NCBI RefSeq assembly: GCF_000282575.1
Contig: NZ_AKJA01000024.1
Span: 1 to 64,000 of the forward strand
Length of the DNA stretch: 64,000 nucleotides
Reading direction: 5' to 3'
Source of the DNA: Herbaspirillum sp. YR522
Lineage (GTDB): Bacteria > Pseudomonadota > Gammaproteobacteria > Burkholderiales > Burkholderiaceae_D
Positions 37,957 to 48,137 of this stretch are shown here, one piece after another. The position numbers and the translations under genes are program-made. The stretch's first letter is position 1; each line of letters starts with the position of its first letter. Under the pieces are notes generated by a model that saw only the letters and a list, made by a program, of their open reading frames with translations, made no database searches and was not told the DNA's origin.

Positions 37957-38027
37957 GGATACCGGGGGCACGAGCTTGATGGTTTCATCGCGGTCATCAA
38001 TCGGTGGACGAGTAAAAGGAGGGGCGC

Positions 38028-40985
38028 GTGAGCCTTGGGTTGCAGCAAGGGGGGGCAAGATCGATGGCACCCCGCCGCGAGCGGCGCGTCGATCTCGCGC
38101 GCCTGGCTATCTGGATATGCGCATTGTTCTGGCTGGCCTCTGGCCCGGCCTGGGCGGCGGCGCCGGCCTCGGTCGCTTTCTATTACGGCCCCCAGCCGCC
38201 ACTGGCCGATCTGCAAGCCTTCGATGCGGCCGTGGTCGAGCCCGAATACGTCACCAACCCGGCCGCGCGCACCCGTGCCGCCGCCGATGGTACCCACGAG
38301 CTGTTTGCGTATGTCGCGCTGGGCGAAGTGCAACCGTCACGTCCTTATTACAAGCAGTTGCCGGCAGGCGTGCTGCGGGGCGACAACGCCGCCTGGGGGA
38401 GTCGCGTGATCGACCAGGCCGCTCCCGGCTGGCGCGATTTCTTCCTCGACACCATCATTGCGCCGTTGTGGCAGCAGGGCTGGCGCGCCTTCTTTCTCGA
38501 TACCCTCGATTCGTACCAGCTGTTCGCCCAAACCGATGCAGAGCGCCGCGTGCAGACCGAGGCGATGGTGGCAATCTTGCGTGAATTCAAGCGCCGCTAC
38601 CCGCACGCCAAGCTGATGCTCAATCGCGGCTTCGAACTGTTGCCGCAAGTCGCGCCGCTGACCTATGCGGTAGCGGCCGAATCGCTGTACCGGGGCTACG
38701 ATGCCGGCCGACGCAGCTATGGTCCGGTGCCGCAGCCCGATCGCCAATGGCTGCTGGGGCAGATGGAAAACGTGCGCGATCGTTATCACCTGCCGGTGAT
38801 CGCCATCGACTACGTCGATCCGCAGCAACCCGGCGCCCGTGCCCTGGCACGCGACACCGCCAGCCAGATCGCAGCGCACGGCTTCGTGCCGTGGGTCGCC
38901 GATGGCGCGCTGATGTCGATCGGCGTGTCCAATGTCGAACTGGTGCCGCGCAACGTGCTGGTGCTGCTCGACGTGGCCGCCGGCGAAGACTTGCACACCA
39001 GCGAGGTGCAACGCTTCCTGGGGATCCATCTCAATCACCTGGGCCTACGCTACGAATTTCGCGAGGTCGGCCGCCAGGGCCTGCCGACCGAACCGCTGGC
39101 CGGACGCTATGCAGGCGTGGTGACCTGGTTTCGCAACGGTATCGACCATCCGCGGCTGGGGCCCTGGATCAATGCCCGCATCAAGGAAGGCGTGCCGGTG
39201 GCGATCTTCAATGCCTTCGGTTTCCAGATGACGCGCATCACCGCCGGCATGCTGGGCCTGACCAATTTCAGTGCGCCCGCACCGGATAGCCTGGCGATCA
39301 TCGAATCCGATCCCGGGCTGATGGGCTTCGAGACCAAGCCCCGGGTCGACCGCACCCAGCTCGAATCGGTGCGCCTGACCGATCCGAAGGCGCCGACGCT
39401 GCTGCGCATGAAGGACAACCGCAACAACCTGTACGACGCGGCCGCGCTGACCCCCTGGGGTGGTTTCGCGCTGGCCCCGTTCGCCACCACCACCTTGCCG
39501 GTGCTGGACCCGCCGCGCTGGGTGCTGGAACCGCTGAGCTTTCTCAAGCGTGCGCTGCGCCTGCCCGACATCCCGGTGCCCGATGTGACCACCGAAGGAG
39601 GCCGGCGCATCATGATGAGTCATCTCGACGGCGATGGCTTTCCGTCCAAGGCCGAATACCCGGGCTCGCCCTTCGCGGTCGAAGTCCTGCAGCGCGAGAT
39701 CTGGGACCGCTACCGGTTTCCGGTGACGGTATCGGTGGTGGAGGGCGAGCTCAGTCCCCAGGGCGTGTATCCCGCCTTGTCGGCGCAGACCACGGCGCTG
39801 GCGCGCAAGATGTACACCTTGCCCTATATCGAACCGGCTAGCCATTCGTTCTCGCACCCGTTCTCGTGGGCCGACGCCATGCACGGCACCAGCAGTGTCG
39901 ATATCACCCAGCTCGATGGCGATGCGTCGCATACGCTGGAGATCCCGCACTACAAGTTCGATCTCAAGCGCGAGATCAAGGGGTCGATGGACTTCATCAA
40001 CAATACCCTGCTGCCGCCGGGCAAGAAGGCCGAGATCTTCCTCTGGACCGGCAATTGCGTGCCGCCGCCGGAGGCGATTGCGCAGACCTACCTGGATGGT
40101 TTCCTGAACATGAACGGTGGCGACACCATGATCACCAACAGCCGCAAGAGCTGGACCGATATCGCCTCGCAGGGCGTGCGCAAGGAGGGCTGGTACCAGG
40201 TGTTTGCGCCCAACCAGGACGAGAACGTCTATACCGGGAACTGGACCGGGCCTTTCTATGGCTTCCAGCGCGCCATCGAAAGTTATGAATTGACCGGTGA
40301 GCCGGTGCGCTTCAAGGCGGTCGATATCTATTACCACTTCTATGCCGGCACCAAGCCGGCCTCGGTGGCGGCATTGCACCGCATCCATCGCTGGGCGCAG
40401 GCGCAACCGTTCACCCGCCTGTATGTGTCGCAGTACATCCGCAAGGTGATCGATTTCGAGAACACCAGCATCGCCCGCGCCGCCGATGGCAGCCTGGTCT
40501 ATCGCACCGGCGCCAACCTGCGCACCCTGCGGGTGCCGGACGGCGCGCCTGCGGTCGACATGAACGGGGCGGGCATCGCCGGTAGTGCGCCGGGCCCGCA
40601 GGAGCGCTACCTGATCACCACCGAGAGCGAAGTGCGGCTGGCGCCACCGGCGGCCGACCAGGCGCCACCGGCGGTGCAATTGCTGGAAGTCAGCGGTCGG
40701 GTGGGTGACTTCTCGCGCAGCGTCGCCGGCAACCGGGTCGAACTGCGTTTTTCGCTCACCGCCAATGGCGCCGCCAACTTCAGCGTGAGCGGCGCGCGCC
40801 AATGCAGTGCCAGCGCAGACGGCGTGGCGCTGGCGACCAACAGGGATCGCAACAGCAGCATCGTGAACCAGGGCTGGTTCGGCAATTTCACAGGCAAGTC
40901 GGCAATACACCAATATGAACTCGGGACCGCAAACACTAAACTGGCGACAACAAGGCACCTGGTACTCGTTCAGTGCACCTTATGA
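38028..40985 (+). CDS. pelA: Pel polysaccharide deacetylase/hydrolase PelA
   Basis: Periplasmic bifunctional enzyme that partly deacetylates and can cleave the Pel galactosamine-rich polymer. Signal/anchor at about residues 25-48, then a GH114-type hydrolase domain with the catalytic glutamate at position 218 (AVAAESLYRG), the same number as in the P. aeruginosa protein. The CE4-like deacetylase has its metal/catalytic residues at Asp534 and Asp536 (MMSHLDGDGFPSK), His606 and His610 (PASHSFSHPFSW). GTG 38028 is the start: aaaggagg lies just before it. 985 residues against 948 in P. aeruginosa. First gene of pelABCDEFG; all catalytic residues are intact. Confidence 0.95.
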   Translation: MSLGLQQGGARSMAPRRERRVDLARLAIWICALFWLASGPAWAAAPASVAFYYGPQPPLADLQAFDAAVVEPEYVTNPAARTRAAADGTHELFAYVALGEVQPSRPYYKQLPAGVLRGDNAAWGSRVIDQAAPGWRDFFLDTIIAPLWQQGWRAFFLDTLDSYQLFAQTDAERRVQTEAMVAILREFKRRYPHAKLMLNRGFELLPQVAPLTYAVAAESLYRGYDAGRRSYGPVPQPDRQWLLGQMENVRDRYHLPVIAIDYVDPQQPGARALARDTASQIAAHGFVPWVADGALMSIGVSNVELVPRNVLVLLDVAAGEDLHTSEVQRFLGIHLNHLGLRYEFREVGRQGLPTEPLAGRYAGVVTWFRNGIDHPRLGPWINARIKEGVPVAIFNAFGFQMTRITAGMLGLTNFSAPAPDSLAIIESDPGLMGFETKPRVDRTQLESVRLTDPKAPTLLRMKDNRNNLYDAAALTPWGGFALAPFATTTLPVLDPPRWVLEPLSFLKRALRLPDIPVPDVTTEGGRRIMMSHLDGDGFPSKAEYPGSPFAVEVLQREIWDRYRFPVTVSVVEGELSPQGVYPALSAQTTALARKMYTLPYIEPASHSFSHPFSWADAMHGTSSVDITQLDGDASHTLEIPHYKFDLKREIKGSMDFINNTLLPPGKKAEIFLWTGNCVPPPEAIAQTYLDGFLNMNGGDTMITNSRKSWTDIASQGVRKEGWYQVFAPNQDENVYTGNWTGPFYGFQRAIESYELTGEPVRFKAVDIYYHFYAGTKPASVAALHRIHRWAQAQPFTRLYVSQYIRKVIDFENTSIARAADGSLVYRTGANLRTLRVPDGAPAVDMNGAGIAGSAPGPQERYLITTESEVRLAPPAADQAPPAVQLLEVSGRVGDFSRSVAGNRVELRFSLTANGAANFSVSGARQCSASADGVALATNRDRNSSIVNQGWFGNFTGKSAIHQYELGTANTKLATTRHLVLVQCTL

Positions 40986-43900
40986 ACGGCTGAGCCTGTA
41001 CTCGCCCTGGACCATGCTCGGCTTCGCGCTGGTCATGGTGGTGGTGCTCGTGCTGATCTTCCCGCGCCAGACGCTGCAGCAGCGCTTGCAGGTGGCCAAT
41101 GCCAGCGGCCGCGCCGACCAGCTGACGGTGGAATACCTGAAGGTGTTCCTCAAGACGCAGCCCGACAATGCCGTGCTGCGCGCCGAGCTGGTCAAGCAGA
41201 TGGTGGGATTGGGCCAATTCGAAGAAGCCCGCCGGCAACTGGCCATCCTGGCGCAATCGAACGACCCGACGGCGCGGCTGGACGCCACTTGGCTGCAATA
41301 TCGCATCCTGCAGCAGGAGGCTTTCGCCCTCAAGCCCGGCGACCCCGAACGTGATCGCCTGTTGGCCGGCTTGCACGATGCCTTGCAGGCGCTGATGCAA
41401 TACCGGCTGTCGACGGCGCAATGGCTGGCCCTGTCGCAGGATGCATTGGGGCTGGGCGACCGCGATGCGGCCAGGCTGGCATTCGAACGCCTGCTGTCGC
41501 AGCGCTCGGCGATCGAGCCCGAGGATGCCGAGCGCATGGCACGCCAGAGCCTGGGCCTGGGCGACTACCGCAGCAGCGCTGCGTTCTACCTGCTGGCGAT
41601 GAACAGTGCCGGCTCGCTGCAAGCGCGGCGTGCGCATTTTCTCGACGCATTGCGCAATCTGCAGGCCGGTGGCCTGGTAGCCGAGGCACTGGAAGTGGCC
41701 GAACGCGACATCGGGCCGTTGGCGCAAGACCGCCAGACCCTGCTGTTCCTGACCCGGCTGGCACAGGCCGGCAACCGGCCCGACCTGGCGCAGCGCTACG
41801 TCAAGCAGTTGCTGCAGCTGTCGATGTCGGGCCGCTTGCCGTCGCTGGCCGCAGGCGACGGCGCGTCACCGACGCACGTGCATGTCGCGCGCATGCTGCA
41901 GTTCAGGCAGTCGATGAAGAAGACGCTGGCCCTGCTGCACGCGCCCGGTGCGGCCCGGCGCGAGATGCAGGCTGCCATGCGCCAGACCGGCATGCTGCGG
42001 GTGGCACTGGCGCGCGAGACGAGCGGCGAGCGCACCATTGCGCGCATGCCCTTCGACGACGACATCTATACGCTGGCCTACGAGGTGTTCCTGGCAAATC
42101 GCAACGTGGGCGATGCCCGGCTGCTGGCCCAGTCGGCAGTGCGCCAGCAGCCCGCCAATGCCGCCTGGCATCGACGCCTGGCCCAGGCCAGCGAATGGGA
42201 CGGGGCACCCGACCAGGCCACGCCGCACTGGCTGGCCTATGCGCGGCTGTCGGGTGACGAGGCAGGTTGGGATAACGCCCTGCGCCTGTCGGCCGGCACC
42301 TTCGAGCAAGAGGTATTGCTCGAGGCGCTGCAGCACAAGATGAAGAGCGAGCCGAGCAACCCCAAGTGGGTCACGCAACTGGTAGCGCAATTGGAGAACG
42401 TCGGCCAGCCCGAACGCGCCGCCGAGCTGCTGGAGCAGCGCCTGCGGCACGGTGCGGGGCGCGCCCGGGCCGATCCGGGCCAGCGCAATGTCGAGATGGA
42501 AGCGCTGGCGCGCCTGTACCTGCGCATGGGGCGCGATGCGCAAGCCTTGCTGTTGCTGCGCCAGCAGCGCGCCGAATTCGGCGCCACCGCTTCCAACGCC
42601 TTGCTTTCGGCCAACCAGTTGTACATGAATGGCCGCATCGACGAAGCCATGTCCATCCTGGATGAGGCGGCTGCGGCCGCACCCGTGGCCAATACCGATT
42701 TCTGGCGCGCCTATGCGGAGGTGGCGCGGTTCCTGGAACGCGATGGCCAGGCCCGCGCAGGCTACGACAAGTTGCTGGCCTCGGACCTGGCCGACGAGGG
42801 CGACATCAGCAACATGATGGGCGTGATCCAGGACCAGCAGCCGCGCGCGGCGGCCGCCCTGGCCGAGTTCGGCTACCGCCGTACCGGCGTGGTCAACTTT
42901 GCGGTGCAGGCGCTGACCTATCGCCAGCGCAGCGCCGACCTCGATGGCGCGCAAGCCTTTCTCGCAAGCCTGTCGCCGCAGCAGAACGCAGTGCTCGAGA
43001 AGAGCGCGGCCTACCTCAGCGTGCGGGCCACCATCAGGCAGCTGCGACAGGACCTGGCCGGCGCCCGTGCCGACATGGTGCAGGCGCTCCAATTGCGGCC
43101 GCGTTCGGTCGAGGTACGCGCCGAACTGATCTGGATCCTGATCGCCAGCCGCGACACCGTGGCGCTGCAGCGTGCGCTGGGCATGTGGGCCGCCGATGCC
43201 GAAGGCGCCCCCGGCCTGTGGGGGCCGTTTGCCGCAGCCAACATGTCGCTCAACCGCCAGGACCTGGCGTTGCACTGGTTTCGCAAGTCCGGTTTCGCGC
43301 GCAACGACTACCTCTGGCTGATGAGTTATGCCGAGGCGCTCGACGCCACCGGTCAACCGGACCTGGCCTGGCGGATTCGCCGGCGTGTCTGGATCGAGCT
43401 GCGCGACCCGGCGGTATTGCGCAATATCCCGCCGGTGCAGTTGCGCGACTGGCGCGACCGCCTGGCGGCGCTGACCCCGTTGTTCATGCAGGCCGACGCC
43501 GGCTTGCGCGTGATGCAAGCCCTGTTGCGTGCCGATGCGGCCAGCCTGGCACCGGCACCCGAGCGCGTGGCCCCGCCCGGTACCGGTCCGGCACTGTTGC
43601 AGCAGATGGCTGGCGCGGCGCGCCGGGATGGCGCCGAGCGCGCCGAGCGTGACGGTATCGCCGCCGGCCTGGGGGCGGGGCCGGACGCCCTGTTTGCGCG
43701 CAATGCCGATTCCGGGGCCCGGCCGCGCGACGACGCGCGACTGTCGGCCAGCGTGCGCGAACTGGCGTTGGCCTACGCCATGAACCAGGGCGAGTCCGAC
43801 CTGGCGCGCGCCTGGCTGGCCACCCGCTTTGCGCGCGAACTCGACAAGCCGTTGTGGGGCGAGCTGGCGCTATCGCTGGCGGCCGACGACCGGCAGGGGC

Positions 43901-44994
43901 TCGATCGCCTGCTCGACAACCTGGCCGACTGGTTGCCGATGTACGACCGCATCGAGGCCGCGCGCGTGGCGGGCCGGGTGCCCCTGGCGCAGACGCTGGC
44001 CTTCGAGCAACTGGCGGTGCTGCCGGCCGACGACGAACTGCATGCGCGGCTGACCAACCTGGTCATCGATGAGCCGGCGAAGTTTTCGGCGGGCGCCACC
44101 AGCAGCCGCGAGTTTCCACTGGCCACGCAACGCTTCGACCTGGGCACGGGGTTTGCCCTTACGCCCGGCACCCGGCTCAATTTCAACTACACCGAGCGCC
44201 ACCAGCGTAGTGACGACCTGACACTGCTCGATGGCGTGCCGGCGGTCGACCGGTTGTTCGAGTTGAGCCTGCGGCGGCGCATCGAGGATGGCTTCGTCAG
44301 CGTGGCGCTATAGCATCGCGACGCCATGCAGGGGTTCGACGGGCTGGCGCTGGCCTTCTCGCGCCAGGTCACGCCGCGCCTGACCTGGTCTGGCACGGCC
44401 GGCGTCGATACCACGGCGACCGAATCGGCACTGATGCGGGTGGGCGCCAAGCGCAGTGGCGGCGAAGTGAACCTGAACATCCAGCTGAGCCGCACCGAAT
44501 ACCTGCGCCTGGGGGGCGGGCTGCAACGCTACAGCACGCAGGCCGGCACCCGACTGGGCAGCGGGCGCATGATCAACCTGGAGGCCGGCACCCATTTCCG
44601 GGTCGAGTATCCCAACCTGACCTTGCGCACCTTCGTCAACGACGCCCGCTTCAGCGATCGGGGCGCATCCGACGCCCAGATGGCGCGGCTGGTCCCGCCG
44701 GGCAACGACCCGGCCTCGTTTCGCTACATGCCATTGGATTCGCGGGTGCTGGGCATTGCCTTGGGTGCCGGGACGGTGGTCGAGAGCAACTACACGCGTG
44801 GCTGGCGCCCGTTTGCCGAGTTCGGGCTGACCCGCACCACCGATGTGGGCTGGGGGCGCAACCTGCGCGCCGGTGCCGCCGGCAGCGTGATCGGACAGGA
44901 TTTGCTGTCGATCGGCTTGCAGAGCACCAGCGCCACGCCCAATGCACCGCAGCGCGGCTTCGAACTGGCAGTGCAGTACAAATGGCTTTATTGA
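40915..44994 (+). pseudogene. pelB: Outer-membrane export porin PelB, interrupted by an in-frame amber codon
   Basis: PelB has an inner-membrane anchor, a long TPR scaffold and a C-terminal beta-barrel that exports Pel. Here the membrane segment is near residues 34-50 (LGFALVMVVVLVLIF), helical TPR-like repeats follow to about residue 1030, and the barrel begins near LATQRFDLGTGFALTPGTRLNFNY. Codon 1133 (44311-44313) is TAG; the frame continues open for 226 codons to TGA at 44992 and ends FELAVQYKWLY, a normal barrel end with terminal aromatic. CAG to TAG is the simplest origin (VAL-Q-HRDAMQGFD). The product at 1132 residues would lack most barrel strands. The ATG at 40915 overlaps pelA by 71 bases; ATG 41014 is an alternative but sits at the membrane segment. 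Confidence 0.85.
44311..44313 (+). other. In-frame amber stop within pelB
   Basis: TAG in phase with both the 1132-codon upstream part and the 226-codon downstream part. No ribosome-binding site precedes the next ATG (44326), so separate translation of the tail is unlikely. Confidence 0.95.
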
Positions 44995-45043
44995 ACCGCA
45001 GTCCATCCGATTTCAATCTTGTTTCAACTCAACGGTGATCATC

Positions 45044-45598
45044 ATGAAGAAACCAACCCTGTCTTGCCTCGCGGTGCTGCGAATGGCCGCACTGGCCGTG
45101 CTGGCCTTTGCCCTGGCGGCCTGCTCCACCACCGACATCGGCCGCGCACCGGCGTTGCCGGCCGACGCCTCGTGGGCGCTGCTGCCGTTTGCCAACCACA
45201 CCGAGACGCCGCAGGCGGGCCTGCGTGCCGAGTCGATCGCCGAGAACGTGCTGCGCGCCAATGGCGTGGCCAACCTGCGCCGCTACCCGGCCTCGCTCAA
45301 CAACGAGACCTTGTTCGAGCCGATGGATCGCAAGCAGATGGAGGCCGCACTCGAATGGGCCCATAGCGAGAACCTGTCGTATGCCCTCACCGGTACGGTG
45401 GACGAATGGCGCTACAAGGTCGGCATCGATGGCGAGCCGGCGGTGGGGCTGACCCTGCAACTGGTGGAAGTCGCCAGCGGCAAGGTGGTGTGGGCCGCCG
45501 CCGGTGGCAAGAGCGGCTGGAGCCGCGAAGCCTTGTCGGCGGTGGCGCAGAAGCTGGCGCGCACCCTGCTGGCGCCGCTGACCCATGCGGCACGTTAA
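45044..45598 (+). CDS. pelC: Outer-membrane lipoprotein PelC
   Basis: 184 residues with a lipoprotein signal (ALAVLAFALAACSTTD, lipobox LAAC). In Pseudomonas PelC forms a dodecameric ring below the PelB barrel that funnels the polymer. The mature part has an aromatic/charged beta-alpha fold (WALLPFANHTETPQAGLRAESIAENVL). ATG 45044 (MKKPTL) is preferred over the in-frame ATG at 44942, since only it puts the signal peptide at the N-terminus. Follows pelB by 49 bases. Confidence 0.9.
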   Translation: MKKPTLSCLAVLRMAALAVLAFALAACSTTDIGRAPALPADASWALLPFANHTETPQAGLRAESIAENVLRANGVANLRRYPASLNNETLFEPMDRKQMEAALEWAHSENLSYALTGTVDEWRYKVGIDGEPAVGLTLQLVEVASGKVVWAAAGGKSGWSREALSAVAQKLARTLLAPLTHAAR

Positions 45599-45613
45599 AT
45601 CCAGGATGCTGCC

Positions 45614-47080
45614 GTGAGCAATAGCGAACAACATCGGCCGCCGCCGCGCAAGCTGGTCGCCAATGCGCGTCCGCTGGCCCGGCGCATGCGGCGCAGCGGC
45701 GATTTCTGGTCGCGCATATTCGCCCGTTTCGATACCGACACCGCTTCGCCGCGCAAGGCCTTCTGGCGCACGGTCGAAACCGTGGTGCTGGTATTGGCAT
45801 CGGTGGCGCTGTCGCGCTGGATGGCGCCGGACGACCCGTTCGGCGTGCAGGCCCAGTTCCCGTGGATCTGGGTGGTGCCGGCGGTGCTGGCGATGCGCTA
45901 CGGCACCACGCTGGGCGTGGTTGCCGTGGTGACCATGCTGGCGGCGTGGCAGATGAACGTGCAATTGCTGTCCATGGGCCATGGCATGGGGCCGGTCTCG
46001 GCCGCGGATGCGTTTCCGCAGGCGTACTTTCTGGGCGGACTGGTGCTGACGCTGCTGTGCGGACAGTTCGCCGAAGTGTGGAACGCCCGCAGTCGCCGCC
46101 TCATGGCCATCAACGCCTATCTCGACGAGCGCCTGACCATGCTGACCAAGAACCACTTCCTGCTGCGCCTGTCGCATGAGCGGCTGGAGCAGGACTTGCT
46201 GGCCAAGCCGCTGACCTTGCGCGATTCGCTCGATCGCATGCGTTCCCTGACACTGACCCAGACCATGCTCGACCCGGCCAGGCTTCCCGCCGCCGACGCT
46301 TTCCTGCAGGTGCTGGTGCAGAGTTGCCAGATCGAGACCGCTTCGGTGCATGCCTGCGACGCCGACGGCAGGTTGCTGCCGCAGCCGCTGGCCAGCCTGG
46401 GCAAGCCCGCGCCCTTCGACGCCGCCGATCCGCTGGTGCACTACAGCCTGGAGCAGGGCAAGCTGGCCCATATCCAGACCGAGAGCGTACAACAGACGCT
46501 GCGCAACCAGAGCCGTTACCTGCTCAGCGCGCCATTGCTCAATTTCGAAGGCAAGCTGTTCGGCCTGCTGCTGGTGGAGCAGTTGCCATTCGTCGCGCTC
46601 AATGACGACACGCTGCAATTGATGTCGGTGCTGATCGACTACTACGCCGACGGCATCGAGATGGGCACGACGTCGCGCGCCATCATCCAGCAACTGCCGA
46701 CTTGTCCGCCGCAGCTGGCGGTCGACCTGGTGCGCCTGCATCACCTCAAGCGCAACACCGGGATCGATTCGTCGCTGGTGGCGCTGGTGTTCGGCAACGA
46801 CGATACCTCGCGCGACATGTTCGACCAGATCCGGCGCCTGAAACGCGCCGCCGATGTCATCTGGACCTACCGCGCGGGCGAGCGCAATGTATTGATGACC
46901 TTGCTGCCGCTGGCCGGCAGCGCCGCCGTCGACGGCTACCTGATGCGTATCGAGGCGGTGTCGCACGCGCAGTTCGGCAACAAGTTCCTGTCCAACTATG
47001 CCGAGGTGCATACCGCCGAAGTGGGGCAGGACGAGCCCGCCCGACTGTTGCCCAGACTGGTGGAACGCTGTGCCGAATAG
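45614..47080 (+). CDS. pelD: Cyclic-di-GMP receptor PelD
   Basis: Inner-membrane receptor that activates Pel synthesis on binding c-di-GMP. Four membrane segments near the N-terminus (from about residue 50: FWRTVETVVLVLASVALSRW), a GAF domain in the middle and a degenerate GGDEF domain whose catalytic motif is absent. The inhibitory-site RxxD is preserved as Arg411-Ala-Ala-Asp414 (LKRAADVIWTYR), which implies c-di-GMP binding. GTG start at 45614, 15 bases after pelC. 488 residues against 455 in P. aeruginosa. Confidence 0.92.
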   Translation: MSNSEQHRPPPRKLVANARPLARRMRRSGDFWSRIFARFDTDTASPRKAFWRTVETVVLVLASVALSRWMAPDDPFGVQAQFPWIWVVPAVLAMRYGTTLGVVAVVTMLAAWQMNVQLLSMGHGMGPVSAADAFPQAYFLGGLVLTLLCGQFAEVWNARSRRLMAINAYLDERLTMLTKNHFLLRLSHERLEQDLLAKPLTLRDSLDRMRSLTLTQTMLDPARLPAADAFLQVLVQSCQIETASVHACDADGRLLPQPLASLGKPAPFDAADPLVHYSLEQGKLAHIQTESVQQTLRNQSRYLLSAPLLNFEGKLFGLLLVEQLPFVALNDDTLQLMSVLIDYYADGIEMGTTSRAIIQQLPTCPPQLAVDLVRLHHLKRNTGIDSSLVALVFGNDDTSRDMFDQIRRLKRAADVIWTYRAGERNVLMTLLPLAGSAAVDGYLMRIEAVSHAQFGNKFLSNYAEVHTAEVGQDEPARLLPRLVERCAE

Positions 47081-48137
47081 AAAACCCGCCTTGGCCGTCT
47101 TCGCCGCCTTGGCAGGCTGCGGCCTGGAAGCCGCATCGCTGGCGCTGCTGCTGCGTGGCGGCAGCACTGCTGCGGCCGCCACCGTCGGCCTCTACCTGCT
47201 GCTGCACCTGGCCTCGAGCGCGCTGTTTGCGCTGGCGCTGGCAGCGGCCATGCCGCAGCATTACCGGCGACCGCGCAAATGGGTACTGGCCTACCTGCTG
47301 GTATTGAATTTCTTCATGCCGCTGGCAGGCCTGCTGTGTACCATGGTGGCGCTGGCAGTGGCCGTGCTGTGGCCCAGGGACCAGGCGGCCGACCGTTTCG
47401 ATACCACCGATTCGCCCGAGTTCGTCACCATGCGCCGGCGCGAAGGCAGTGGTTTTCGCGGCAACCGGGTGCGCGCGCAACTGAGCAACCTGTCCACGCC
47501 GCTGGACGAGCGGCTCAACGCCCTGGTGGCGATCCAGAATACCCCCACCCGCAGCAGCGGCGATTCGTTGCGCAACCTGCTGGCCGATCCGGCCGACGAC
47601 ATGCGGCTGCTGGCCTATGGCATCCTCGACGCCAAGGAGAAGCGCATCACCCAGCGCATCGTCGACATGCGGACCCACCTGCACAGCGTGTCCGATCCCG
47701 AGACCCGCGCCTTGCTGCACCAGCAGGTGGCCGAGTTGTACCAGGAGCTGATCTACCAAAACCTGGTGCAGGGCGACCTGCTCACCTATTCGTGCGACCA
47801 GATGCGCGAGCATGCGCGTGCCTCGCTGGCGATCAGTGGCGACCAGCCGGGGTTGGAGTTCATGCTGGTCAGGCTGGAACTGATGAGCGGCAATGCCGAG
47901 GCGGCAGCGGCTGCCCTACAGAACGCCTACGAGCATGGCTTCTCGCGCACGCGCCTGTTGCCCTACCTGGCCGAGCTGAGCTATCTGGAACGCGATTTCG
48001 AACAGGTGCGCCGGCTGTTCATCGAAATGGCCTTCGACCCCAGCGTATCGTCCACGCCGCAGTTGCACCGCTTCTGGCGACACGGGCGCCGCACCTACGC
48101 CAACCACCCCGACATCGCCCGACGAGGCCCTGCATGA
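47070..48137 (+). CDS. pelE: Pel biosynthesis membrane protein PelE
   Basis: 355 residues with two N-terminal membrane segments (LAVFAALAGCGLEAASLALLL region and WVLAYLLVLNFFMPLAGLL) and a helical TPR-like cytoplasmic part. In Pseudomonas it works with PelD, PelF and PelG in the inner-membrane complex. GTG 47070 is chosen: it overlaps the pelD end by 11 bases and gives a sensible N-terminus (MPNRKPALAVF). Its stop overlaps the pelF start (ATGA). Confidence 0.88.
   Translation: MPNRKPALAVFAALAGCGLEAASLALLLRGGSTAAAATVGLYLLLHLASSALFALALAAAMPQHYRRPRKWVLAYLLVLNFFMPLAGLLCTMVALAVAVLWPRDQAADRFDTTDSPEFVTMRRREGSGFRGNRVRAQLSNLSTPLDERLNALVAIQNTPTRSSGDSLRNLLADPADDMRLLAYGILDAKEKRITQRIVDMRTHLHSVSDPETRALLHQQVAELYQELIYQNLVQGDLLTYSCDQMREHARASLAISGDQPGLEFMLVRLELMSGNAEAAAAALQNAYEHGFSRTRLLPYLAELSYLERDFEQVRRLFIEMAFDPSVSSTPQLHRFWRHGRRTYANHPDIARRGPA

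Larger units (their letters stand above)
37513..38027. promoter_or_regulatory. Regulatory and leader region of the pel operon
   Basis: About 515 bases with no credible gene. The stretch 37780-37840 is strikingly AT-rich for this genome. It contains a promoter-like pair (37770-37797), a short palindrome ttcccg-ac-cgggaa (37912-37925), a stem-loop (37922-37956) and a smaller stem ttgatg/catcaa (37976-38000), then a strong Shine-Dalgarno before pelA. Confidence 0.6.

Noticed and set aside
37860-38020. c-di-GMP riboswitch (GEMM) in the pel leader
   Set aside because: The conserved GEMM core sequence is not present; only generic stem-loops are seen.
44326-44994. Tail of pelB as a separate 222-residue gene
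   Set aside because: Same frame as pelB, no ribosome-binding site, and the product would be a barrel fragment without signal peptide.
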